Source: Rhodobacteraceae bacterium UBA6197
Lineage (GTDB): Bacteria; Pseudomonadota; Alphaproteobacteria; Rhodobacterales; Rhodobacteraceae
DNA: 64,000 bases
Assembly (NCBI GenBank): GCA_002422085.1
Contig: DISZ01000015.1
Location: forward strand, 1 to 64,000
Direction of reading: 5' to 3'
Part shown: one piece after another, positions 1 to 7,196 of the stretch
Numbering within the stretch: the stretch's first letter is position 1
Layout: each line of letters begins with the position of its first letter
Notes under the pieces: generated by a model
The model's input: only the letters and a program-made list of their open reading frames with translations
Database searches by the model: none
What the model was told of the DNA's origin: nothing
Position numbers and translations under genes: made by a program

Positions 1-1221
1 CACCTTCACCGGCACCGCGCCGATCACCATCCGGACCTCCGCCATGACGACATGGACCCCTATTACGATGAGATCATCGCCGAATTCGGGTCGCGCTCGG
101 TCACGGCCGAGGACAAGGTGCCAAACCACAAGGCGCTGATGGGCGGCGACGGCCCGCTCGACCCCAAGGGTCAGCGCGAGCCGGCGGTTGGGTTGCTGCT
201 GCCCGAAATACCCGGCAACCCGCGCAAGGTGACCACCAAACACGGGGTGGATCGGTATGAGTGCAACATGGAGGGTAACTCTTTTCTCGGCTCGGCTTCT
301 GGGGCCAAGACGACGCTCGACTTCGCCTTTCTCTGGCCCGCCATGAAAGCCGGGTTGGATCTGCGCGATCTTTGCGAGGTACGTTCGATCCACAGCCTGC
401 GCCGCTCTGGAAACGCCAACGGGCCCCGCTACGAGGTTCGGTATCGCGACCATAAGCGTCGGCGCAACTGCGTCCACGCGGCGCGCCACGTGATTGTCGC
501 CGCCGGCGGCCTCAACACGCCGCGCCTGCTGATGCACAGCCGTGACGTCGCCAAGGGTCTCGACGGGATGCCGAGCCTAGGCAAGGGCGTAGGCGGCAAT
601 GGAGATTTCTTCGGCTTCTGGAAGGAAAACAGCAACGAGGATCTGAGCAAGGGCCTGCCGGTCGGTGCCGGTTTCAAGGCGCGCGGCTCGGCTCATGACG
701 ACGCCTATATCGTGCGGGCCGGCTGGCAAGGGCTCGACGACGCGCCTCTGCCGAAGCGTTTGAAACGTTGGCTGCGCAGACAGTCGATCATCATCGGTTT
801 GGGTCGTGACGAAGCCAACGGCAAGAGCTGGTTCGAGGGGCGCAAATACATGCTTGCCTATGATCGCGACACCAATCCCGGCTACGATGCGATGGACGAG
901 TGTATAGACGAGGTCGAAAAGGCCACGGGAACCAGGGTTTACAACTTCCGCACGCCTATTTCGGTCCACCCGATGGGAGGGGCCTGCCTGGGCGCCGATT
1001 CCGGCAGCGGCGTCGTCGACGCCAATGGCGAGGTCTACGGCCATCCTGGTCTTTACGTCTCAGATTCCTCGGTCTTCCCCGAAGCTCCCGGCGGCCCGCC
1101 CAGCATGACGATCAGCGCTTGGTCGGCGAATGTTGCCGACCGGCTGATCCGGCGGGTCCGAGGCCATGTGCAGGCACCCGCCGAAACGCAGGACAAGATC
1201 CGGAAAGTCGCGGCGCGCTGA
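1..1221 (+). CDS. GMC-family flavin oxidoreductase, carboxy-terminal part (gene begins before the window)
   Basis: The frame is open from base 1, so the amino-terminal FAD-binding Rossmann region lies outside the window. The visible part ends with the GMC carboxy-terminal signature: an HPMGGACLG motif supplying the active-site His near residue 325, then GLYVSDSSVFP and a closing ISAWSANVADR helix. An earlier stretch, HVIVAAGGLNTPRLL, is the FAD-contacting segment typical of the family. GMC enzymes oxidise alcohols, sugars or sterols with FAD; the HPMGG form is shared with cholesterol-oxidase-like and glucose/gluconate dehydrogenase-like members, so the substrate cannot be named. An ATG at 52 lies in frame but would give a protein without the FAD domain, so I treat it as internal. 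The small NTF2-like protein downstream on the same strand may belong to the same pathway. Confidence 0.8.
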   Translation, partial: HLHRHRADHHPDLRHDDMDPYYDEIIAEFGSRSVTAEDKVPNHKALMGGDGPLDPKGQREPAVGLLLPEIPGNPRKVTTKHGVDRYECNMEGNSFLGSASGAKTTLDFAFLWPAMKAGLDLRDLCEVRSIHSLRRSGNANGPRYEVRYRDHKRRRNCVHAARHVIVAAGGLNTPRLLMHSRDVAKGLDGMPSLGKGVGGNGDFFGFWKENSNEDLSKGLPVGAGFKARGSAHDDAYIVRAGWQGLDDAPLPKRLKRWLRRQSIIIGLGRDEANGKSWFEGRKYMLAYDRDTNPGYDAMDECIDEVEKATGTRVYNFRTPISVHPMGGACLGADSGSGVVDANGEVYGHPGLYVSDSSVFPEAPGGPPSMTISAWSANVADRLIRRVRGHVQAPAETQDKIRKVAAR

Positions 1222-1256
1222 ACCGGCCCGTCCCGCCCGGCACAGCCGGACAGAGT

Positions 1257-1281
1257 ACACCAAGGCAGGAGGCCTTGGTGT
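1257..1281 (+). promoter_or_regulatory. Hairpin upstream of the NTF2-like gene
   Basis: ACACCAAGG (1257-1265) pairs perfectly with CCTTGGTGT (1273-1281) around a 7-base loop. No T-run follows, so it is not a clear intrinsic terminator. It could be an mRNA-stabilising stem between the oxidoreductase and the next gene, or a protein-binding palindrome. Confidence 0.4.
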
Positions 1282-1334
1282 AAAGCGCCCCGCATTGCTC
1301 CGCGCGGCGTATCAACCAGAGAGGAGAAAACTCT

Positions 1335-1811
1335 ATGAACGAACTGGCCAAGAAACCGATCGTGCTCGACCGTGTCGACAACGCCGAGGATTGCAAGCGC
1401 TTCCTCGTTGGCGTGCTGACCACTCCGGGCTTCAAGGATCAGGCCATGAAGCTGGTCGACCCCAAGGGCGGCTTTTTCAGCGATGCCATGACCGAGAGCA
1501 CGCTGGAGGAATTCGTCAATGTCCAACAAGGCCCGATCATCGAGATGGTGCCCGACTTCACCATTCTCAACTGGCGCTACGCGATCGACAACGGCGACGT
1601 TGCGGTGCTGAAGTTCCAGGCCACGGCCTCGCACAAGGGCAAGCGGGCGACCTGGACCTGCGTCTGGATCTTTACCCTGAAGGGCGGCAAAATCGACCGT
1701 CTAGAAAAAACCTTCGATCGCGCGAGCTGGCACACCGCTCTGGGATTGCCGGCCTGGACCGAACTGCCGGTTCAGCCTCCGTTCGAATCCTACCGCGTCA
1801 CCCCGGCTTGA
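1335..1811 (+). CDS. SnoaL/NTF2-like fold protein, function unknown
   Basis: This 158-residue soluble protein has no signal peptide or membrane segment. The start is set by a clear ribosome site, GAGAGGAG, just upstream of the ATG at 1335. Its alternating helix-then-sheet pattern, with the carboxy-terminal WTCVWIFTLKGGKIDRLEKTFD segment, is the layout of the SnoaL/NTF2 superfamily, where a curved sheet forms a small-molecule pocket or a dimer surface. Family members include polyketide cyclases, ketosteroid isomerases and many uncharacterised proteins, so no reaction can be assigned. It lies 113 bases downstream of the GMC oxidoreductase on the same strand, which makes a shared catabolic context plausible. 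The fold call is by pattern, not alignment. Confidence 0.6.
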   Translation: MNELAKKPIVLDRVDNAEDCKRFLVGVLTTPGFKDQAMKLVDPKGGFFSDAMTESTLEEFVNVQQGPIIEMVPDFTILNWRYAIDNGDVAVLKFQATASHKGKRATWTCVWIFTLKGGKIDRLEKTFDRASWHTALGLPAWTELPVQPPFESYRVTPA

Positions 1812-1910
1812 TCCGGAGCGACACACCCGGCCCGGGTGCAGCCTCTGCTGAATCCGGGCCTACAAACACTTGTTGGCACAATGCCGTTTCTGACATGATA
1901 GGAGGAGCAG

Positions 1911-2432
1911 ATGGGAACGCCTAGATGTGGTGCGGAAATCGTTCGCTCTCGCGCGATCTCGAGGATAGGGAAAACGGACATGGATGAAACGGACCGCAAG
2001 ATTCTCAAGAATCTGCAACTTGACGGTCGGTTGACCGTGGCTGATCTCTCCGAGCGGATCGCGCTCTCTGCCACACCCTGCGCGCGTCGTCTCAAGAGGC
2101 TGGAGGATACCGGTGTCATCACCGGCTACCGCGCGATGATCGACCGCGAACTGGTGCAGCTGGGAATCACCGTCTTTGTCGGCGTTAGCCTCGACCAGCA
2201 CAACGCCGGTGTGGTCGAGCATTTCGAGGCCGAGATCAACGCGATGCCCGAGATCATAAGTTGCTATGTGGTGTCGGGCGAATATGACTATCTGCTGGAG
2301 GTTGTGTCGCCGGATATCCTGAGCCACGAACATTTCTTGCGTGAACTCCTTGTGCGGGCGAAGGTAAAATCGCTGCACTCCTGCTTTGCCATGCGCACTG
2401 TCAAGACAGGTGCTACGCTGCCGATCGAATAG
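1911..2432 (+). CDS. Lrp/AsnC-family transcriptional regulator
   Basis: The protein begins its recognisable Lrp core at MDETDRKILKNLQLDGRLTV (ATG at 1981). It has an amino-terminal winged HTH (LSERIALSATPCARRLKRLE) followed by an RAM/AsnC effector domain (GVSLDQHNAGVVEHFE to the end). Two starts are possible. The ATG at 1911 has an excellent GGAGG five bases upstream but adds 23 residues with no family counterpart. The ATG at 1981 matches the usual 150-residue length but has a weak ribosome site. I list the longer form because the ribosome site is direct evidence. A TTGGCA-CAA-TGCC inverted motif at 1873-1885 lies just upstream and resembles the palindrome found next to the second Lrp gene at 20.6 kb. 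The regulator probably senses an amino acid and controls itself or a neighbour. Confidence 0.85.
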   Translation: MGTPRCGAEIVRSRAISRIGKTDMDETDRKILKNLQLDGRLTVADLSERIALSATPCARRLKRLEDTGVITGYRAMIDRELVQLGITVFVGVSLDQHNAGVVEHFEAEINAMPEIISCYVVSGEYDYLLEVVSPDILSHEHFLRELLVRAKVKSLHSCFAMRTVKTGATLPIE

Positions 2433-2468
2433 TCGCCATTCTGCGGGATGAGCGTAACCGCTCGATTG

Positions 2469-2805
2469 CTACCGCGGTCCTTTGTCCTTGACGCGAGCAA
2501 TGATGTCCGGGTCTGACACGAAGTCTTCGAGGAATTTCTGCCATTCTCGAGGCGAGCGTCGGGCGTCGAGGATCATTTCGCGCATCCTTCGCGCTCGGCC
2601 ACGGAAATCGTCCCCGCTCAAGCACCTTGTAATAGAAACAAAATCCTTGCCCATCCCAATAGAGCAGCTTGATCCGATCTCCGCGTCGTTCCCGGAACGC
2701 AAACACCGCCCCACTGGCGGGTTTTTGACGCAGCACGTCTTGGGAAAGTGTCGCCAGCTCCGCGATTCCCTTTCGCATATCTGTCACACCGCGGGCCAGA
2801 TAACC
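2469..2805 (-). pseudogene. IS66-family orf2 (tnpB) remnant with an unrelated tail
   Basis: Reading the minus strand from about 2805 to 2593 gives the conserved core of an IS66 accessory protein: GVTDMRKG, then SGAVFAFRERRGDRIKLLYW and a closing ERGRFPWPS. The normal 25-35 residue carboxy-terminus is missing. After a frame change the strand encodes RRSPREWQKFLEDFVSDPDI and stops at 2469; I do not recognise that tail. No start codon with a ribosome site precedes the core and no tnpA or tnpC is adjacent, so this is a dead fragment. It belongs to a different subgroup from the complete tnpB at 17075-17494. Its right edge coincides with the truncated integrase described next. Confidence 0.7.
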
Positions 2806-2915
2806 TGCGCGCCGTTCAGCTTTATCTGGGTCATACGAATATGGACAGCACGGTCCGATATTTGGGCGCTGAACTTGAAGATGCGCTGGCAATTGCGGAA
2901 GCTACAGAAATCTAA
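2802..2915 (+). pseudogene. Tyrosine recombinase/integrase, carboxy-terminal remnant
   Basis: The plus strand from 2802 encodes NLRAVQLYLGHTNMDSTVRY, then LGAELEDALAIAEATEI and a stop at 2913-2915. The LGHT motif and the Tyr in STVRYLG are the last catalytic elements (His and nucleophilic Tyr) of phage-type tyrosine recombinases. Everything upstream of NLRAVQ is replaced by the IS66 orf2 remnant on the other strand, so only about 37 residues survive. The fragment shows that an integrase gene once stood here and was truncated when the IS66 relic arrived. Confidence 0.75.
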
Positions 2916-3154
2916 GCGTTTAGGCCGTTCGACAAGGGTGGCCCGAAGCAGGCATTGCCGCGCTGTTATTTGCCGCAGCGCAGCTTAACAAGACCGGACA
3001 TTCGTGCATGCATATCGCGGTAACCGAGCAAGTCGAAGGACAGGAATGCGGGACAAATCCGCCAATCGAAACATATACTCTGTGTCCGTCGTCGAATGAT
3101 CTGGAACAGGCGGCCTAATTTGGGAGCGGAAGTCTTGGGCTCATCAGGTTCAGG

Positions 3155-3666
3155 TTACGCCGCTTGACGCTGGTGGTTCAAGCGGCGGTTTTGGATGGTT
3201 TGGTGTTTGATGCGCCTCCTTTCGGCCAGAATGGTTTCGCCACGACCAAAGTAGACGTCAGCTGGGGTCAGGTTGCCGATGCTTTCGTGGTAACGGCGGT
3301 TGTTGTAGTGGTCGATGAAGGCGGCGATGGCGGCCTCAAGTTCCCCCTCGAAGAAGTAGTTTTCTAGCAGGATGCGGTTCTTGAGGGTCTGGTGCCAACG
3401 CTCGATCTTGCCCTGGGTCTGCGGATGCATCGGCGCGCCGCGGACGTGCTTCATGCCTTTGTCTTCGAGATATTCCGCCAGATCCCCCGCGATATAGGAC
3501 GAGCCATTATCACTCAGAAGCCTGGGTTTATGCAGAACTCTGGCACTGTCGCAGCCTGATGCGGCAAGGGCGATGTCGAGCGTGTCGGTGACATCCTCAG
3601 CCCGCATGTTACTGCAGAGCTTCCAGCCGATGACGTAGCGCGAGTAGTCGTCCAGGATCGTGGACA
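3155..3666 (-). pseudogene. IS3-family transposase OrfB, 3' part (split by the transposon)
   Basis: This is the carboxy-terminal half of an IS3 OrfB with the integrase (rve) core. LLSDNGSSY carries the second catalytic Asp, GKIERWHQTLKNRI the catalytic Glu, and HYNNRRYHESIGNLTPADVY the typical ending. The first half is at 17979-18439. Joining the two through a single GATTGAAC gives exactly 327 codons including the stop, with the catalytic segment reading WGWFNLSTILDDYSR across the junction. The gene was therefore intact until the insertion and has decayed little since. Confidence 0.9.
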
Positions 3667-3674
3667 GATTGAAC
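3667..3674. repeat. Left target-site duplication of the IS66-type transposon
   Basis: GATTGAAC lies immediately outside the left inverted repeat and is repeated exactly at 17971-17978 outside the right one. Eight bases is the duplication length established for IS66-family transposition. Confidence 0.95.
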
Positions 3675-3695
3675 GTAAGCGTTGCATCTAACCCC
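3675..3695 (+). repeat. Left terminal inverted repeat of the IS66-type transposon
   Basis: It begins GTAAGCGTTGCATCT, continues AACCCC, and matches the inward-reading right end at 20 of 21 positions (A versus G at position 16). The GTAA start is characteristic of IS66-family ends. Confidence 0.93.
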
Positions 3696-3731
3696 TGCTG
3701 ATGGGGCTATTGCTCACTTAACTGAGCACCT

Positions 3732-3754
3732 ATCTTGGCGCTACGCGCCAAGAT
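3732..3754. other. Perfect subterminal hairpin near the left transposon end
   Basis: ATCTTGGCGC (3732-3741) pairs perfectly with GCGCCAAGAT (3745-3754) around a TAC loop, 57 bases inside the left end. Smaller palindromes precede it: CCCC...GGGG and CTCA...TGAG between 3692 and 3726. It could stop transcription entering from the IS3 gene or be a transposase-recognition structure. No equivalent hairpin is evident at the right end. Confidence 0.5.
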
Positions 3755-3877
3755 GGAACACCTTCAAAACATTCTTTTCGGCCCATTGCTGCCTTCCACC
3801 GGAGGTCTTGAATGCTGCGGTCGCAGCCCGCAATGCTGCCGTTCGCCGCACATGCTCGATCCTGGAATTGGCGATAG

Positions 3878-4411
3878 TCACGATAAGATGTCGGATACCT
3901 TCGGTGCTCCACAGAGAGCTAGGGATGCTTCGACGAGCGTGCTAAGCGGGCCAAAGACCGGCACCCGGCCTAGATCGCTCTCCTCACCGTATCGAAGCCT
4001 ACCTGAAACCAGCAAGTCAGAGATGATGGCAAGGATCTTCATGTCGAGGAGGTCTGGGTTTGCGCCAACCTCGATGCACTTACCCCAGCAGCCGACGAGG
4101 TCGTGACCGAACTTGCGGACAGTTCTCTCGTCGATCCCGTTTTCCAGCAGGCAGGCTTTGAGCGACAGCTCTATCGCGGGCGCGCACATCGTCATGACTG
4201 GGGGCGGAGCAGCGATCTCGTAGCCTGGCCAGTGACCAACCACTTTATCTGCCGCCAAGGCCGCCTCGTAGGCCAGTCTGGCCTGATATCGGTAGTAGGC
4301 AGGGTGGTTTCTTGTATCGACCGAGAACACGGACTGGCCATAGGTCACCTCCACACGCCGGTCAACGAAGCAAGCAATTCTCAGCGACAACCACCCGTTG
4401 AATGTCGGCAT
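3878..4411 (-). CDS. Hypothetical protein, possibly HEPN-like
   Basis: This 177-residue, mostly helical protein lies between the left transposon end and the OLD gene, divergent from OLD. I do not recognise it with certainty. The centre (PAIELSLKACLLENGID followed by RKFGHDLVGCW, residues about 77-110) resembles the helical core of HEPN-type proteins, where a conserved E/K helix is followed by an H-D-L turn. An R-x6-H arrangement is present (RTVRKFGH) and could be the R-x4-6-H motif of HEPN ribonucleases, but its placement is not diagnostic. The amino-terminus is rich in aromatic residues and has no signal peptide. Divergent transcription from OLD across a 68-base gap suggests common regulation. 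A role as a third defence component, a toxin or an immunity protein is inference. Confidence 0.55.
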   Translation of the reverse strand: MPTFNGWLSLRIACFVDRRVEVTYGQSVFSVDTRNHPAYYRYQARLAYEAALAADKVVGHWPGYEIAAPPPVMTMCAPAIELSLKACLLENGIDERTVRKFGHDLVGCWGKCIEVGANPDLLDMKILAIISDLLVSGRLRYGEESDLGRVPVFGPLSTLVEASLALCGAPKVSDILS

Positions 4412-4479
4412 CTTCAGTGGCTCGAACTTTTGCGGCCAACCATATATAAGATTGGAAGTATTGAATCCCGAGGCAAGCC

Positions 4480-6309
4480 ATGAAGCTCAGAAAATTTCGC
4501 ATAAGCAATTATCGCAACGTGATCGACAGCGGCTGGATCGAGACGACCAGCGTCACAGCATTCGTTGGACAGAACGAGGCCGGTAAGAGCAATCTCTTCG
4601 AGGCGCTCCACCGCCTGCACCCATACGACGACGCCGACTATGACCCCGACGAGGACTGGCCGGTTGATGACTGGAAAGGACGAAAGAACGCAGAGGGCAA
4701 TGTAGTCAGTCGGGCGCTTTTTGCCTTCCAGAAAGACGAGGCGACCGAGCTGTTCGAGTTCGCCACGGTGCCGCCTGAGGGCGGGGCCGAGGGCGAGGAG
4801 GGAGAAGGCGTCTTCGTTGCCGCCGTGCCGAAGGGAGCGCAACTCTTTGCGCAGCATTGTTATGGATACGCTTCCGCGTTCTACGTCGCGGACAGTTCTG
4901 GCGAGATTTTCGAGCATGAGAAGCTCAATCTTTCGACGGAAAAGGTGAGAGAGTGGGCACTGGAAAACGTGCCGAAGTTTGTCTTGATCCAAGACTACGA
5001 ATTTTCCGGTGCGCAGGTGGAGCTAGACCAACTCAAGGCCCGATGGGACAAAGTGGGCCGTGACAACCGCCATAAGCTGTCTTCTGCGGATCAGACGATC
5101 CTTATCGTTCTCGACCTCGCCGAGATCGACATCGACGACGTGGTCGAGAAAGGCAGCACATCGGACGGTCGGACGCTGCGGCAATTCGATACGCGCGCCG
5201 CCTCTGCATACCTGTCGAAGCAATTCCGCAAGCTCTGGCAGCAGAAAAAGGTGAGCTTCGACATCGCGGTTGATGGGACCACGCTGAACATCTTCACAGT
5301 CGATGACGCGATTGGCTTTCCTGTCCGACTAAACCGTCGGTCCACCGGCTTCCGCTGGTATGTGTCCTTTGCTTGGAAATTCACCCATGCATCAGAGGGT
5401 GACTTCCAGAATTGCATTCTTCTGCTGGAGGAGCCGGGCATACACCTGCACTACAGCGGGCAGCGCGATCTGCTGGGGGTGTTTGAGGACCTCTCCGAGA
5501 CGAATGGCATCCTCTACACCACCCATCTCTCCTCGATGGTCGATCAGGCCAATCCTGAGCGTGTGCGAATAATCGAAACGGACGAGGAGCACCATCTCAA
5601 GGTGACGCATGGGGTCGTAAGCAGCCAATCCGCGCCCATGGCAGTCATCGAAAGTGCGCTCGGCCTCACATCGGACCTGTCCGGTATGCTCGGCAACCGG
5701 AAGGTGCTAATCGTCGAGGGAGGCACCGATGCGCTTATCCTGAGCAAGCTGTCGGGTCTGCTGGCGAAGGAAGGCAGGGAAGGTCTTTCGGATCAGGTTT
5801 ATATGTGGCCAGCGGAGACCTCTACGAAGGCTCCGATGTATGCCGCGTTCGCCATCGGTCAACGGTGGGACGCTGGTGTGCTTCTCGACACGGACGAAGC
5901 GGGAAATCAGGCGCACGAGAAAATCAAGAATATGGACCTAAAGGAATACTCTGACGAGACGGGTCACGAGTTCCGGGTCCTAATGATCGGTCAGGCGTCC
6001 GGTGTGAAAAAGACCGATGTCGCCATCGAGGACCTGTTTCCCGAAGACTGGTTTCTTGACTGCGTAAACCGTGCCTACGGCGTTGCTATGACGCTTGCCG
6101 ACCTCCCTGAAGAGGGCACCACGCTGATTGCAAAGCGGGTAGAAGCCGCACTCAAGACGAAGCACTCTAGAAAGCTGAAGAAAAAAGACATTCTCACTGA
6201 GATGCTCCGCGACTTCGACAGCTGGAAGAAGGTCAGCGACCTGCCGAAGGGCACAGCGGCAAATGCCGAGCGGCTGTTCAAGAAGATCAATGGCGCGTTC
6301 GGCGTATAG
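4480..6309 (+). CDS. OLD-family ATP-dependent nuclease (ABC ATPase plus TOPRIM)
   Basis: This 609-residue protein has an amino-terminal ABC-type ATPase. The Walker A is GQNEAGKS (residues 30-37), Walker B is CILLLEEPGIHLH (about 312-324) and the switch His is TTH (347-349). A TOPRIM domain follows, with Glu413 in KVLIVEGGTDAL and the D-x-D at 470-472 in LLDTDEAG. This order defines overcoming-lysogenization-defect (OLD) nucleases, which cleave DNA and include GajA of the Gabija anti-phage system. No UvrD-type helicase partner (GajB) is present; the next gene, 17 bases downstream on the same strand, encodes a CoiA-like nuclease. The start at 4480 follows GAGGCAAG. It is expected to be cytoplasmic and DNA-acting. 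A role in phage or plasmid defence is inferred from the family and the cargo context. Confidence 0.88.
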   Translation: MKLRKFRISNYRNVIDSGWIETTSVTAFVGQNEAGKSNLFEALHRLHPYDDADYDPDEDWPVDDWKGRKNAEGNVVSRALFAFQKDEATELFEFATVPPEGGAEGEEGEGVFVAAVPKGAQLFAQHCYGYASAFYVADSSGEIFEHEKLNLSTEKVREWALENVPKFVLIQDYEFSGAQVELDQLKARWDKVGRDNRHKLSSADQTILIVLDLAEIDIDDVVEKGSTSDGRTLRQFDTRAASAYLSKQFRKLWQQKKVSFDIAVDGTTLNIFTVDDAIGFPVRLNRRSTGFRWYVSFAWKFTHASEGDFQNCILLLEEPGIHLHYSGQRDLLGVFEDLSETNGILYTTHLSSMVDQANPERVRIIETDEEHHLKVTHGVVSSQSAPMAVIESALGLTSDLSGMLGNRKVLIVEGGTDALILSKLSGLLAKEGREGLSDQVYMWPAETSTKAPMYAAFAIGQRWDAGVLLDTDEAGNQAHEKIKNMDLKEYSDETGHEFRVLMIGQASGVKKTDVAIEDLFPEDWFLDCVNRAYGVAMTLADLPEEGTTLIAKRVEAALKTKHSRKLKKKDILTEMLRDFDSWKKVSDLPKGTAANAERLFKKINGAFGV

Positions 6310-6326
6310 CTTAGCGGAACACTGGG

Positions 6327-7058
6327 ATGAAGTTCGCAGTCGCAGACGGAGAACGGATCGAGGCAACCCCGGGGGCAAAGGGCGAATGTCCTGGCTGCGG
6401 CGCGGAAATGGTCGCGCGCTGCGGCACGCAGAGGGTGTGGCACTGGGCGCACCGGGGGCGACGGCATTGCGACCACTGGTGGGAGAACGAAACCCAGTGG
6501 CACCGCGATTGGAAGAACCACTTCCCGGCAGACTGGCAGGAGATCACGGCCCGCGACGAGCACGGCGAGCTGCACATCGCCGACATCAAGACCGACAAGG
6601 GTCTAGTGGTGGAGTTCCAGCATTCCTTCCTTAACCGGGAGGAGGCACAGAAGCGGACGCAGTTTCACAACCCGATGTTCTGGGTCGTGGATGCGACCCG
6701 GAGGGCGGCCGACGCTCCTAACTTCATCGAAGCACTAGAATACGCTCGGCACCATCCGACACCGGACGGAATGGTCTACGAGGTGAACATGCGCGCTGCG
6801 CGGCTGCTGAAGGAGTGGGTTACGGTCGGCGTGATCGTCGCGTTCGACTTCGGGACGGATGACGTCTGGGTCCTGCGGCGCGTTCACGGAGACTGGGTTC
6901 TCGGCTTCTTCTATCCGAAGGCCAAGGTCGTGGCGCACATAAGCGAGGGCACGGTGCTGCCGGACATCCTCTATGGTAAGCCCATCCGGCAGAAGGTCCG
7001 CGTGCCGGTTCGCCAACCCCCAACTCGCGGCTGGAAGCGCGTCGGACCGAGATTTTGA
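6327..7058 (+). CDS. CoiA-like nuclease with amino-terminal zinc finger
   Basis: This 243-residue protein has the CoiA plan. A short amino-terminal zinc-binding module (C21-P-G-C24 and H39-W-A-H42) is followed by a PD-(D/E)xK nuclease core reading HIADIKT (Asp86) and VVEFQHS (Glu96-x-Gln98). CoiA proteins were named from competence in Gram-positive bacteria, but the fold is a generic restriction-endonuclease-type nuclease and homologues occur in mobile elements. The gene begins 17 bases after the OLD stop and was probably co-transcribed with it. Ending at 7058, it converges on tnpC. An OLD-CoiA pair is not one I can match to a named defence system; a two-gene nuclease system is a reasonable inference. 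Confidence 0.8.
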   Translation: MKFAVADGERIEATPGAKGECPGCGAEMVARCGTQRVWHWAHRGRRHCDHWWENETQWHRDWKNHFPADWQEITARDEHGELHIADIKTDKGLVVEFQHSFLNREEAQKRTQFHNPMFWVVDATRRAADAPNFIEALEYARHHPTPDGMVYEVNMRAARLLKEWVTVGVIVAFDFGTDDVWVLRRVHGDWVLGFFYPKAKVVAHISEGTVLPDILYGKPIRQKVRVPVRQPPTRGWKRVGPRF

Positions 7059-7196
7059 ACTACGGGCCGCTACCCGGTGTTATCGCTCCTCCTAATGCGG
7101 CATCCACCTCCTGTCACTGACCGTCCCTTTCCGGCACTCGCCCGCGTTGGACAAGGCAGGGCTTTGCGCCACATTGAAACGTCACCTCCATTTCAG

